Assembly (NCBI RefSeq): GCF_035306585.1 | Contig: NZ_DATGNU010000129.1 | Coordinates: forward strand, 12,740 to 76,739 | From: Galbibacter sp035306585 | GTDB taxonomy: Bacteria > Bacteroidota > Bacteroidia > Flavobacteriales > Flavobacteriaceae | Length of the DNA: 64,000 nucleotides | Direction: 5' to 3' | Shown here: piece by piece, positions 1 to 8,859 of the stretch | Layout: each line of letters starts with the position of its first letter | Position numbering within the stretch: the stretch's first letter is position 1 | Notes under the pieces: generated by a model | What the model was told of the DNA's origin: nothing | The model's database searches: none | Seen by the model: the letters and a program-made list of their open reading frames with translations, nothing else | Position numbers and translations under genes: made by a program

Positions 1-1
1 T

Positions 2-727
2 TTCCATGTCTTTTGTAATATCTATTCCACTTTTTTACAAAGAGCGTACGACCAATTGATTCACGATGTCGCCCTTCAAAAAATTCCGGTGATTTTTTGC
101 CTGGATAGAGCTGGTCTTGTAGGCCAAGATGGAGCAACGCACCACGGTGTATTTGATTTAGCCTTTTTGCGATGTATTCCCAACCTTATTGTATTTGCGC
201 CCAAGGATGAAATAGCACTAAGAAATATTATGTTTACTGCCCAATTAGGGCTTTCACATCCTATTGCTATTCGTTACCCACGAGGCAGAGGAAAAAACCT
301 TAATTGGAAAAAACCGTTTTCACAAATCACCATCGGAAAAGCAAGACAATTAAGTCAAGGCGACAAGATAGCCGTCCTATCTATTGGAACCATTGCTGAG
401 AATGTACATCAAGCCATTTCGATGCTTTCTGCAGAGGAACGAATTGCACATTATGACCTTCAGTTTTTAGCACCTTTAGACACCGCGCTTCTTCATGAGG
501 TATTTAAAAAATATCAGGTGATATTCACCGTGGAAGACGGTGTATTAAATGGCGGTATGGGAAGTGCAGTTAGCGAATTTATCACCAAGCACAGCTACAA
601 CCCTCAAAAGGTAATATCTTTGGGCATTGGTGAACAATTTATAGAGCATGGAACCGTTGAAGAATTACAACAAATTGTGGGTATTGACCCAAAATCAATG
701 GCCAAACAATTTGAAAGATTTTTATAA
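2..727 (+). CDS. dxs: 1-deoxy-D-xylulose-5-phosphate synthase (3' part)
   Basis: This is the C-terminal part of the thiamine-diphosphate enzyme that condenses pyruvate and glyceraldehyde-3-phosphate in the first step of the non-mevalonate isoprenoid pathway. The frame is open from base 2 and enters with the Dxs signature YSTFLQRAYDQ, then DRAGLVGQDGATHHG (pyrimidine-binding domain) and the transketolase C-terminal domain with TVEDG. The N-terminal two thirds lie outside the window. The TTG at 56 is only an internal codon. It ends about 55 bp before the DUF3078 gene on the same strand. Cytosolic. The identity is very secure. Confidence 0.95.
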   Translation, partial: FHVFCNIYSTFLQRAYDQLIHDVALQKIPVIFCLDRAGLVGQDGATHHGVFDLAFLRCIPNLIVFAPKDEIALRNIMFTAQLGLSHPIAIRYPRGRGKNLNWKKPFSQITIGKARQLSQGDKIAVLSIGTIAENVHQAISMLSAEERIAHYDLQFLAPLDTALLHEVFKKYQVIFTVEDGVLNGGMGSAVSEFITKHSYNPQKVISLGIGEQFIEHGTVEELQQIVGIDPKSMAKQFERFL

Positions 728-781
728 CATAACTATTTTTAGCACTTTTGTAAAGTATAAAAACCTATTATTCAGCTAATA

Positions 782-1801
782 ATGAAAGGATATCTTATCA
801 TTTTTTGTGCTTTTTGTTGTTTTATTAGCCTAGCTCAAGAACAAGAAGTCTATACAAACCCTAGAACACAAGAGGTGTTTATTATCAAAGGAATAGACAC
901 CATCAATCTCACCAAGGTAATCAATGAATATAAGCCAATCCCTCCTCGATGGAAAAGGGTTAATAAGGTAGGAATGAATATCAGTGAGATCGCTTTTGTC
1001 AATTGGAGTGCAGGGGGAAATAATTCTATTAGCGGATTGGCTAATGCGCTCTTTGAGCGTAACTATAAACACGAAAAATTACAGTGGAACAATGAATTAA
1101 TTATGCGCTTTGGGCTAAACATTCAAGATGGGCAGAAAATTAGAAAATCCGAAGACGCATTGGCGATAAATTCGACTTTGGGTTTTAGAATGGATAACTT
1201 ATCCGATTGGTATTTCTCTGCAAAGGCGAATTTTAACACCCAATTTTCCAAGGGATATAAGTATCCAGATCGTGACAATCCAATCTCTCAATTTATGGCT
1301 CCTGGCTATTTTCTTTTTGGTTTTGGTAGTGAGTTTTCTCCTGAAGGCAAGGATCTAAAGCTTTACCTTTCACCCATTACACAAAAGTCAACCTTTGTAT
1401 TGGATCAAGATTTGGCTGATCAAGGAGCTTTCGGTGTGCGCAAAGCGGAATATGATGCCAATGGTATTAAAATACGCAATGGACAAAATGTGGTAACTGA
1501 AATTGGAATCCTGGTAACCAATTCTTACCAAACCAAACTCTACGATAATATGTTCTTATCTAACCGTATTACCCTCTATACAGATTACCTGAACAGTTTT
1601 GGAAATATCGATATCAACTGGCTAGTTGATGTTGAGTTAAAGGTCAACGAATACGTGGTAGCCAATGTAGGGACACAATTAATCTATGATAACGACATTA
1701 AGTTTGAAGAGCGAACCTTAGCTAGCGGGGAGAAATTCTCTTATAGCCCAAAGGTACAGTTCAAGCAATCTTTAGGTGTTGGTGTGGTCTATAACTTCTA
1801 G
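782..1801 (+). CDS. DUF3078 outer-membrane-type protein (first copy)
   Basis: A 339-residue protein with a signal peptide (hydrophobic residues 4-18, cleavage near LAQ) and a beta-rich body with alternating aromatic residues. It carries the DUF3078 hallmark of a NWSAGGNNS-like segment near residue 75 and ends in phenylalanine, as outer-membrane beta-barrels often do. The function of the family is unknown. A second member lies at 34489-35397 next to the suf genes. It follows dxs by about 55 bp and may be cotranscribed with it. Its stop codon interlocks with that of the convergent dgt gene (shared CTAG). Family assignment is by sequence memory, outer-membrane location is inference. Confidence 0.8.
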   Translation: MKGYLIIFCAFCCFISLAQEQEVYTNPRTQEVFIIKGIDTINLTKVINEYKPIPPRWKRVNKVGMNISEIAFVNWSAGGNNSISGLANALFERNYKHEKLQWNNELIMRFGLNIQDGQKIRKSEDALAINSTLGFRMDNLSDWYFSAKANFNTQFSKGYKYPDRDNPISQFMAPGYFLFGFGSEFSPEGKDLKLYLSPITQKSTFVLDQDLADQGAFGVRKAEYDANGIKIRNGQNVVTEIGILVTNSYQTKLYDNMFLSNRITLYTDYLNSFGNIDINWLVDVELKVNEYVVANVGTQLIYDNDIKFEERTLASGEKFSYSPKVQFKQSLGVGVVYNF

Positions 1802-3141
1802 ACCACTTTGGCATTTATTTTATTATAAATCAATAAGGCATTTCCATCAGTTAAACCAGCAACAAACTGGGCAACGGCCATGAGTGATCTATAGATACCC
1901 TGATCGAATATGATGTACTTCTTTGGAATTAAATTTATCACTAAATTATCGTAATTGGTGCTTCGATTTTCAGTAGCTCGAATAACTGCGTCACAGAAGG
2001 TATCTAACAATTGATTGAGGATCTTATAACCGGCTAGTTCCTTTTGGATAACTTCATCACTTTGATAAATATTCTTAACACTTATATTAATAATATCTTC
2101 AATTTGAGCCTTATAAGACGACTTTTCCAAAAGAGAAGTGTGAAAATCACCATTCAAGATGGCTGTTTCGTTTTCTAAAAACACCCTGGTTGCATCTTGT
2201 ATTAGGGTGCTGATGGATAGCGCTCTTAAATAGCCTAATCGATCCTCTTTGGTACTTAATTCGTGGTATTTTTTAATATTAATGCTATCTTTTACCAGCT
2301 TTATTAAGTATTCTAAGGCAAACTCTTCTTGAATCAAACCTAAATTAATACCGTCCTCAAAATCGATGATTGTATAACATATATCGTCGGCTGCCTCCAC
2401 TAAAAACGTCAGCGGGTGTCTGGCAAAGGAAACATCTTCCCCCGTACGTGTTTGTTTTAAACCAAGCTCTCTAGCAACATCTATGTACAATTCTTTTTCT
2501 GATTGAAAAAAACCGAATTTCTTATCAGAAATTTGTGATGTTGAACGCTTAGGAAGTGATTCTTTAGGGTACTTCATAAAAGCTCCTAAAGTAGCATAAC
2601 TAAGGCGAAGTCCTCCTGTGATTCCTTGGCGGGTCTCTGTCAAAATTCGAAAACCATTAGCATTTCCCTCGAAATCAATTAAATCTTGATACTCTTTATC
2701 GGTTAATTGATCTCTATAAGCCACTCCTCTGCCAGATTTAAAATATTCACCGATGGCCTTTTCCCCAGAGTGTCCAAAAGGCGGATTTCCGATATCGTGT
2801 GAGAGTGCGGCAGCAGCAACAATAGCACCAAAATCATTAAATCGATAACCATGGACTTCACTTAAGTAAGGGTGTTTTTCAAGCACCTTTTTTCCTACAG
2901 ACCTCCCTAGGCTACGACCAACTACCGAAACCTCCAGACTATGGGTAAGCCGTGTGTGTACAAAATCCGTCTTGGAAAGTGGAATTACCTGTGTTTTATC
3001 TTGAAGACTTCGAAATGCGGAAGAAAAGATAATCCTATCAAAGTCTACTTCGAACCCTAATCTAGTTTCATCTTGTTCTTTGCGAAGTCTTTTATTTTTA
3101 TCTCCATGACGTTTTAAAGAGAGTAATGAGTCCCAATTCAT
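1798..3141 (-). CDS. dgt: dGTP triphosphohydrolase (dGTPase)
   Basis: HD-superfamily enzyme that hydrolyses dGTP to deoxyguanosine and triphosphate, so it affects dNTP pools. Of 447 residues, the N-terminal quarter holds RLTHSLEVS (first His), then ALSHDIGNPPFGHSGE with the HD dyad, and later VEAADDICYTIIDFEDG with the distal metal-binding Asp. Length fits the bacterial dGTPase family. It is monocistronic, divergent from the phosphate porin and convergent with the DUF3078 gene. The start is an ATG at 3141 followed by NWDSLLSLKRHGD, the usual N-terminus. Confidence 0.93.
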   Translation of the reverse strand: MNWDSLLSLKRHGDKNKRLRKEQDETRLGFEVDFDRIIFSSAFRSLQDKTQVIPLSKTDFVHTRLTHSLEVSVVGRSLGRSVGKKVLEKHPYLSEVHGYRFNDFGAIVAAAALSHDIGNPPFGHSGEKAIGEYFKSGRGVAYRDQLTDKEYQDLIDFEGNANGFRILTETRQGITGGLRLSYATLGAFMKYPKESLPKRSTSQISDKKFGFFQSEKELYIDVARELGLKQTRTGEDVSFARHPLTFLVEAADDICYTIIDFEDGINLGLIQEEFALEYLIKLVKDSINIKKYHELSTKEDRLGYLRALSISTLIQDATRVFLENETAILNGDFHTSLLEKSSYKAQIEDIINISVKNIYQSDEVIQKELAGYKILNQLLDTFCDAVIRATENRSTNYDNLVINLIPKKYIIFDQGIYRSLMAVAQFVAGLTDGNALLIYNKINAKVV

Positions 3142-3354
3142 CCTAATTATTTATTTGTTCTGCAAGATACTGCTAAGATTACTTAAAATTAAAAATCCCT
3201 TTGAAAAACATGTCTTATGCACCCTTAAAAGGTTAATAATTTTTTAAACTTTAATTCACACTATGTTTATCTATATAACAAACCTTTGCATTGGTAAAAA
3301 ACAACCGATATTTCACCAACTTTTAGTTTTTGTCGACTTAAGTTCTGAAATAGA

Positions 3355-3390
3355 AAGCTGTCTGGTAAAACGGGCAGCTTCACTTTTTTT
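3355..3390 (+). terminator. Strong hairpin plus T7, orphan intrinsic terminator
   Basis: AAGCTGTCTG pairs with CGGGCAGCTT (10 bp including two G-T pairs) around a GTAAAA loop and is followed by CACTTTTTTT. The orientation is for a plus-strand transcript, yet no plus-strand gene lies upstream of it in the gap. It could end a small RNA or act as an attenuator before the porin gene. Confidence 0.7.
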
Positions 3391-3458
3391 AGTTCCAGTT
3401 TGTTATGAAGAAGGACGACTAGGTTATTGAATTCAAAATGTGTGTTTTAGAATAAAAA

Positions 3459-3487
3459 GTTAACGTAATTATTTTTGTTAACTTAAC
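3459..3487. promoter_or_regulatory. GTTAAC repeat pair, possible operator of the phosphate porin operon
   Basis: GTTAAC occurs at 3459-3464 and at 3477-3482, 18 bp apart, and TTAAC follows at 3483-3487. The cluster is about 70 bp upstream of the porin start, where an activator would bind. The sequence is AT-rich, so chance is possible. No regulator is assigned. Confidence 0.3.
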
Positions 3488-3552
3488 ATACAGGAAACAA
3501 TTTCTTAACTTTATATACTGTTCTTTGCAGCGACAAAAACTAAAACATTGGA

Positions 3553-4755
3553 ATGAAAAATTTGGTAAGGGCTTTTTTGCTTGGTTTACTTGTGTGTTTC
3601 TTTAGTAATGCACAAGATATCCAAGGCCCGCATTTTGGAAAAGGTATTTTAAATATAAGCGGTGAAGACAGCACTTGGAGTATGAATTTCACTACCAGAT
3701 TCCAATTATTAGGAAGTGGCACATGGCAGGAGAATGAAAGTGGAAGCACAGATTTTAACAGTGATTTTCTCGTTAGAAGGGCGCGATTAAAATTCAAAGG
3801 TTTTGCTTTTACTAAAGACCTGACCTATAAACTAGAAATAGGACTTGCCAATAAAGATATTGATGGCGCTTCGTATTACACAGATTACACTGATAAGTTT
3901 ATACTTGATGCGTATCTTCAGTGGAACTTTTATAAAAGCCTAAGTATAAGGGTTGGGCAAGCAAAATTACCTGGAAACGTCGAACGATTAATTTCTTCAG
4001 GGAGCCTACAGTTCGTGGACCGCTCTCTTTTAAATGCTGAATTCAACATCGATCGAGATATCGGACTACAGTTACTCAACGAACATTATTTAACACCTAC
4101 ATTTTTAATCCGCGAACAATTTGCCTTCTCTCAAGGAGATGGTCGTAATGTAACGGTGGGAAATATGGGAGGATATCAATATACAGGACGAGTAGAATTG
4201 CTCCCCTTAGGCGCCTTTAAAAATGACAATGAACTGGAAGGATCAGCCTTAGAGCGTGAGGACAAGCCTCGATTAATGGTTGGAGTAGCTTATGATTATA
4301 ATGATGATGCAGTAAAAACCAAAAGCAACAAAGGAGACTTTATGGAAACTCAACAGGGGCTATATCAAACGGACATCACAACCTTATTTGCTGATGCTGT
4401 TTTTAAATACAAAGGTATTTCCTTGCTAGCCGAATATGCGAATCGTTCTGCCGAGGAGGCTATCGCCATTGACCACCAAGGCATTCCAACAGGGGATGTG
4501 GTTGATACTGGAAACGCATTCAATATTCAGGGAGGATATCTATTTGAAAATAATTGGGAAGTAAGTGGACGATACACCCATCTAGATTTTGATCAGGAAG
4601 TTCAAAGCACTATGGAAGAAAATCAATACACCCTAGGGATATCAAAATATATCGTGGGACATAACTTAAAATTACAAACAGATATCAGTTATGCCACATT
4701 TGCCAATCAAAGCGACGTAGTAATGGCGAGGTTACAATTGGAATTACAATTTTAA
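3553..4755 (+). CDS. Phosphate-selective porin (OprO/OprP-like)
   Basis: A 400-residue outer-membrane beta-barrel of the OprO/OprP family that probably passes phosphate or polyphosphate. It has a signal peptide (residues 1-20, ending FFSNAQ), the family's RRARLKFKGF segment near residue 76, IRVGQAKLPGNVERL near residue 136, and a C-terminal phenylalanine (LELQF). The stop is 43 bp before a PiT phosphate transporter on the same strand, so the pair looks like an outer-to-inner-membrane phosphate uptake operon. Substrate is inferred from the family and from the neighbour. Confidence 0.85.
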   Translation: MKNLVRAFLLGLLVCFFSNAQDIQGPHFGKGILNISGEDSTWSMNFTTRFQLLGSGTWQENESGSTDFNSDFLVRRARLKFKGFAFTKDLTYKLEIGLANKDIDGASYYTDYTDKFILDAYLQWNFYKSLSIRVGQAKLPGNVERLISSGSLQFVDRSLLNAEFNIDRDIGLQLLNEHYLTPTFLIREQFAFSQGDGRNVTVGNMGGYQYTGRVELLPLGAFKNDNELEGSALEREDKPRLMVGVAYDYNDDAVKTKSNKGDFMETQQGLYQTDITTLFADAVFKYKGISLLAEYANRSAEEAIAIDHQGIPTGDVVDTGNAFNIQGGYLFENNWEVSGRYTHLDFDQEVQSTMEENQYTLGISKYIVGHNLKLQTDISYATFANQSDVVMARLQLELQF

Positions 4756-4798
4756 AAAAACAGGTTGACTAAGAATTTGAATATTTTATTTTAACACT

Positions 4799-7090
4799 AT
4801 GGAAAATATCTATTTACTTATGATTGTTGCCTTGGCTATTCTAGCTGTTGGCGATTTAATAGTTGGGGTGAGCAATGATGCTGTAAACTTTCTCAACTCA
4901 GCGATTGGTTCTAAAGCCATTCCTTATAAAACCATCCTAACCATCGCTTGCTTTGGTATTTTTATCGGTGCTGCATTTTCTAGTGGAATGATGGAGGTTG
5001 CTCGAAAGGGAATCTTTTTACCTGGTGAATTCATGTTCAACGAGATCATGGTTATTTTTATGGCCGTTATGATTACCGACATATTACTTCTTGATTTTTT
5101 CAATACGCTTGGGATGCCTACTTCAACCACTGTTTCAATAGTATTTGAACTGTTAGGAGCAGCTGTGGCTGTGGCATTAATAAAAATCGCAGGTAATGAA
5201 AGTGAAAGCATTTCAGACCTTTCTAAATATATCAACTCTGAAAATGCTATACAAATCATCGTCGGAATTCTTCTTTCGGTAGTAATTGCATTCACTGTCG
5301 GCGCATTGGTTCAATTTATCTCAAGACTTGCATTTACATTTCAATTTGAACGGAAAATGAAATATGCTGGTGCAATATTTAGTGGAATCGCATTAAGTAG
5401 TATCACTTATTTTATTTTCCTTAAAGGTTTAAAAGGTACACCTTTCTATGACTCTATCGCATATCTAATAGAGGGAATCGAACTGTACATTTCATTAGGG
5501 TGTCTTGTGGTATGGACCTTATTTTCATATATATATCTAAATGTTTTCAAAAAGAACGTATTGATCATTGTGATTGCTGCAGGTACATTTGGACTAGCTT
5601 TAGCTTTTGCTGGAAATGACTTGGTGAATTTTATTGGTGTGCCGATGGCCGCCTGGCATTCTTATGAAGCATGGGTGATCTCAGGAATCCCTGCAGATCA
5701 ATTTGCCATGACCTCCTTGGCTCAAAAAGTGCCAACAGAGCCACTATTATTATTTATTGCTGGTGCTGTAATGGTATCAACACTTTGCTTTTCCAAAAAG
5801 GCAAAAGCAGTAACTGAGACTGAAATCAACTTATCAAGACAATCAGAAGGTAAAGAGAAATTTCAACCAAATTTATTGTCGCGATTAGTGGTACGGCTAT
5901 CCACTAAAACTGCCAATGGTATAAATTATATTTTACCAAAGGAAACACAGACGAAAATTAATGAACGTTTTTCTAAGCCAGAATTTGATGATAAAAATGT
6001 CGCGCTAAAGGATGCCCCTGCTTTCGACCTTATTAGAGCATCGGTAAACCTTATGGTGGCTGGGATATTAATTGCCATTGCAACCACCCAAAAATTACCA
6101 CTCTCCACTACCTACGTGACCTTTATGGTGGCCATGGGTAGCTCATTAGCTGATAGAGCATGGGGGCGAGAGAGTGCAGTTTACCGCGTAGCAGGAGTAT
6201 TCAATGTTATTGGCGGTTGGTTCTTCACGGCCATTATAGCTTTTGTCGCCTCCGCGACCATGGCCTATTTGATTTACATAGGAGGTTCAACAGCCATCGC
6301 CATCCTTCTCTTTGTTGCAGTTTTGCTTTTGGCAAGAAACTATATCAGTTACAAGAAAAAAACAAGCACGACCAAAGAAGAAGATAGTTTGAACAAGGCT
6401 GAGAGTAGTTCTATTCAAGGCGTCATTGAAGAAAGTGCGGATAACATTGCAGCTGTAGCTAATCGCGCGAAAAAAATATACAATAGTTCTATGATTGGGC
6501 TCTCAAGAGAGGATCTTCCGCTTCTAAAAAAATCTAAAAAAGGGAATGCTAAACTCAGCGCAGAAATTGATGATCTTCAAGAAAGCGTCTTTTATTTCAT
6601 TAAGAACCTGGATGAGTCAAGTGTGATGGCGAGCCATTTTTATATCAATATTTTGAGTTATCTCCAAGATATGTCTCAATCTCTTGAATACATCGGAAAA
6701 GCATCCTACAAGCACGTCAACAACAATCACAAAAAGTTAAAATTCAATCAAACCCGTGAATTGTTGGATACTCAAAATGAAATTGAATCTTTATTCAATA
6801 ACATTAAAAAAACATTTGATAAAAGAGCTTTTGAAGATATTCATGAGTTAATACTAACGAAAGATATCTTATTAGTGAGTATCAATAAAAAGATTGAAAA
6901 GCAAATCTCTAGAACTAGAACGGAAGAGTCCAGTCCGAAAAACACTTCTTTGTACTTCAACTTACTCACAGAGACTAAGGATCTTGTGGTAGCCACTATG
7001 AATTTACTGGAACTATATCACCAGCAATATATAAATGCTACTGGCGCTGTAGAGGCTCCACTACCAGAGAGTACTGAAGAGAGTATATAA
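4799..7090 (+). CDS. PiT-family inorganic phosphate permease with C-terminal PhoU-like domain
   Basis: A 763-residue inner-membrane phosphate:cation symporter. Two PHO4 repeat signatures are seen, GVSNDAVNFLNSAIGSKA near residue 23 and FAGNDLVNFIGVPMAAW near residue 275, within about 10-12 hydrophobic segments. The region after about residue 520 is hydrophilic and helical, like PhoU/DUF47 proteins that often accompany PiT transporters as separate genes. The family norm is about 400-500 residues, so the tail is a real extension common in Bacteroidota. It sits behind the porin and is followed by a hairpin terminator. Confidence 0.9.
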   Translation: MENIYLLMIVALAILAVGDLIVGVSNDAVNFLNSAIGSKAIPYKTILTIACFGIFIGAAFSSGMMEVARKGIFLPGEFMFNEIMVIFMAVMITDILLLDFFNTLGMPTSTTVSIVFELLGAAVAVALIKIAGNESESISDLSKYINSENAIQIIVGILLSVVIAFTVGALVQFISRLAFTFQFERKMKYAGAIFSGIALSSITYFIFLKGLKGTPFYDSIAYLIEGIELYISLGCLVVWTLFSYIYLNVFKKNVLIIVIAAGTFGLALAFAGNDLVNFIGVPMAAWHSYEAWVISGIPADQFAMTSLAQKVPTEPLLLFIAGAVMVSTLCFSKKAKAVTETEINLSRQSEGKEKFQPNLLSRLVVRLSTKTANGINYILPKETQTKINERFSKPEFDDKNVALKDAPAFDLIRASVNLMVAGILIAIATTQKLPLSTTYVTFMVAMGSSLADRAWGRESAVYRVAGVFNVIGGWFFTAIIAFVASATMAYLIYIGGSTAIAILLFVAVLLLARNYISYKKKTSTTKEEDSLNKAESSSIQGVIEESADNIAAVANRAKKIYNSSMIGLSREDLPLLKKSKKGNAKLSAEIDDLQESVFYFIKNLDESSVMASHFYINILSYLQDMSQSLEYIGKASYKHVNNNHKKLKFNQTRELLDTQNEIESLFNNIKKTFDKRAFEDIHELILTKDILLVSINKKIEKQISRTRTEESSPKNTSLYFNLLTETKDLVVATMNLLELYHQQYINATGAVEAPLPESTEESI

Positions 7091-7117
7091 AACTCGACTC
7101 CTTAGAACATTACAAAA

Positions 7118-7167
7118 GGGTAGCTATAGGATCGATATCAGATCCCAATAGTTACCCTCTATTTTTT
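7118..7167 (+). terminator. Intrinsic terminator after the phosphate operon
   Basis: An imperfect inverted repeat, GGGTAGCTATaGGATC against GATCCcaATAGTTACCC, is followed by TCTATTTTTTG. It lies between the stop of the PiT gene and the convergent DUF3109 gene and probably serves the plus strand. Confidence 0.75.
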
Positions 7168-7242
7168 GTAATTTTATAATTCCTTAGGTGTCCCAGTAAA
7201 ATTTATGAGTACTACTGACTACTAATTTAATAATGAAGATTC

Positions 7243-7812
7243 TTAGCGACCCATATCTTTTGCAGCCTTTTCAAGTTCATCATACCAGGATTGGCCAAAT
7301 TTTTCAATCAAAGCTTGTTTAACAAACTTGTACACTGGAACTTGCAGTTCCTTACCCAGGCTACAAGCATCATCGCAGATATGCCATTTATGATAATTAA
7401 CCGCAGCGAAGTCCTGATACTGTTTGACCCGGACAGGATAGAGATAACAGGAGATAGGTTTCCTCCACTGAACTGCCCCTGCATTATACGCCTGTTCTAT
7501 GCCACAAAGTGCGGTTCCATTTTCTGAAAAGGTCACATAAGCACATTCGCTTCCCTCAACCAATGGAGTTTCCCACTCTCCATCCAGTCCTTTTACAAAA
7601 GTACCCTGCGATTCAATAGCCGCAATTCCTTCAGGACGAAGAAAAGGTTTAACTTTCGGATAAATTTCAGCTAAAATTCTTGTTTCCTCATCTTCCACTG
7701 GAGCGCCTGCCTCCCCATCAACACAACATTCGCCTTTACACGCAGTGATATTACATACAAAATCATTTTCTATGATTTCTTCCGACACTATGGTTTTACC
7801 TATCTGAAACAT
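7243..7812 (-). CDS. DUF3109 family cysteine-cluster protein
   Basis: A 189-residue protein of unknown function with the family's N-terminal cluster CNITACKGECC (residues about 20-30) followed by a GDAGAPVE-like segment, plus later cysteines near ECAYVTF, ALCGIEQ, SCYLYP and HICDDAC. The cysteine pattern suggests metal or Fe-S binding (inference). The start MFQIGKTIVS is the expected conserved N-terminus. A TATATTTG -7 box ends 4 bp before this ATG, which implies a leaderless mRNA. It appears monocistronic. Confidence 0.85.
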   Translation of the reverse strand: MFQIGKTIVSEEIIENDFVCNITACKGECCVDGEAGAPVEDEETRILAEIYPKVKPFLRPEGIAAIESQGTFVKGLDGEWETPLVEGSECAYVTFSENGTALCGIEQAYNAGAVQWRKPISCYLYPVRVKQYQDFAAVNYHKWHICDDACSLGKELQVPVYKFVKQALIEKFGQSWYDELEKAAKDMGR

Positions 7813-7816
7813 GCTG

Positions 7817-7824
7817 CAAATATA
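7817..7824 (-). promoter_or_regulatory. -7 promoter box of the DUF3109 gene
   Basis: The minus strand reads TATATTTG, an exact match to the Bacteroidota -7 consensus TAnnTTTG. Its last base is four bases before the ATG, so transcription would begin at or next to the start codon. Confidence 0.65.
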
Positions 7825-8032
7825 CTTCTTTTTACAAACAAAAGATGTTCTAGCTCATTTGAGCCATTCCCTGCCCTATGAATTAAACAGAAGTGGCAAG
7901 AACACAAAACTACCACCCAAGGAATACTAAGTATTTCTAGATATACTGAAACTGACCTGGTTACCTTGAAGTAAAAGAAAAAATTAAAAAATAATTTCAT
8001 GATAAATGTTCATAATAATCGAAATGTTGTTA

Positions 8033-8040
8033 TAGCTTTG
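8033..8040 (+). promoter_or_regulatory. -7 promoter box of the MarC operon
   Basis: TAGCTTTG matches TAnnTTTG and lies 25 bp before the MarC start codon. No clear TTTG -33 box is seen at the usual distance. Confidence 0.6.
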
Positions 8041-8065
8041 CATCGTTTTTTAAATAAGGGAAACC

Positions 8066-8638
8066 ATGAACTTTGATTTTAAAGAAATAATAACTGCAGG
8101 AATGATCCTTTTCGCTGTTATCGATATCCTAGGTAGTATTCCTATCATTATCGATCTACGTAATAAGGTAGGGCAAATTCAATCAGAAAAAGCATCTATC
8201 ATTGCAGCTATTTTGATGATTGCTTTTCTGTTTATCGGAGAGACTATCCTAAATTTAATCGGGATCGATGTCAGCTCCTTTGCCGTTGCTGGTGCCTTTG
8301 TCATATTTTTTCTAGCCATTGAAATGATATTGGGTATTTCATTATACAAAGATGATGCACCCTCTACGGCATCTGTAGTTCCCTTGGCTTTCCCGCTAAT
8401 TGCAGGGGCAGGGACTATGACTTCCCTTTTATCTCTTCGAGCAGAATATTATGTGGAAAACATCATTGTTGCCATCCTTTTAAATGTCATCATTGTATAT
8501 ATAGTGTTAAAGTCTTCGACAAAAATAGGAAGATGGTTAGGAAAATCAGGTTTGGCTGTGATACGAAAAGTATTTGGCGTAATTTTGTTGGCCATTGCAG
8601 TAAAGTTATTTGCAAGTAATGTAACTGGTTTATTTTAA
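8066..8638 (+). CDS. MarC family integral membrane protein
   Basis: A 190-residue polytopic inner-membrane protein (about six hydrophobic segments) of the MarC/UPF0056 family. Family features seen are FAVIDILGSIPII in the first segment and PLAFPLIAGAGTM near residue 113. The function is not settled; the old link to multiple antibiotic resistance is not supported for the family as a whole. It starts a short operon with a 69-residue membrane protein 11 bp downstream and a small FAD protein. The length is normal for MarC. Confidence 0.88.
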   Translation: MNFDFKEIITAGMILFAVIDILGSIPIIIDLRNKVGQIQSEKASIIAAILMIAFLFIGETILNLIGIDVSSFAVAGAFVIFFLAIEMILGISLYKDDAPSTASVVPLAFPLIAGAGTMTSLLSLRAEYYVENIIVAILLNVIIVYIVLKSSTKIGRWLGKSGLAVIRKVFGVILLAIAVKLFASNVTGLF

Positions 8639-8649
8639 AATTTTTACAC

Positions 8650-8859
8650 ATGAAAACCTTTGTCATAATTCTCGTTCTCATTGCCGTTGGCATGATTGGT
8701 GTAAACATCAGCATGTTGGATTTTGAGAATCCTTTAGAGGGTGATAGTCTAGTGGCTGTTATTGGAATTGGTGCTGCTCTTGCAGCGGTATTACTATTGG
8801 CCATTTTCTGGCAATCCAAAAGAATACAACAACTTATTAAGGAGAAAAGCAATGTATGA
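8650..8859 (+). CDS. Small two-helix membrane protein
   Basis: A 69-residue protein with two predicted transmembrane helices (about residues 3-22 and 33-54) and a basic, polar tail (QSKRIQQLIKEK). I do not recognise a family. It lies 11 bp after MarC, and its last codons overlap the start of the FAD protein by 8 bp (start ATG 8852, stop TGA 8857-8859). That overlap argues that it is a translated gene coupled to its neighbour. A membrane anchor or partner for the FAD protein is only a guess. Confidence 0.7.
   Translation: MKTFVIILVLIAVGMIGVNISMLDFENPLEGDSLVAVIGIGAALAAVLLLAIFWQSKRIQQLIKEKSNV

Larger units (their letters stand above)
3142..3552. other. 411-bp divergent gap between dgt and the phosphate porin
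   Basis: No protein gene is visible. The gap holds a strong plus-strand hairpin/T-tract (3355-3390) that ends no annotated gene, and a pair of GTTAAC hexamers plus a third TTAAC half (3459-3487). An AACCTTTG sequence near 3284-3291 is one base off the -7 consensus. A promoter there would give a transcript of about 95-100 nt ending at the hairpin. The gap may therefore carry a small RNA or an attenuated leader for the porin operon. Confidence 0.5.

Noticed and set aside
7813..8065. A gene in the gap between DUF3109 and MarC (66-codon minus-strand frame)
   Set aside because: The frame is low-complexity and Phe/Ser-rich without a family; the gap holds only the two promoters.
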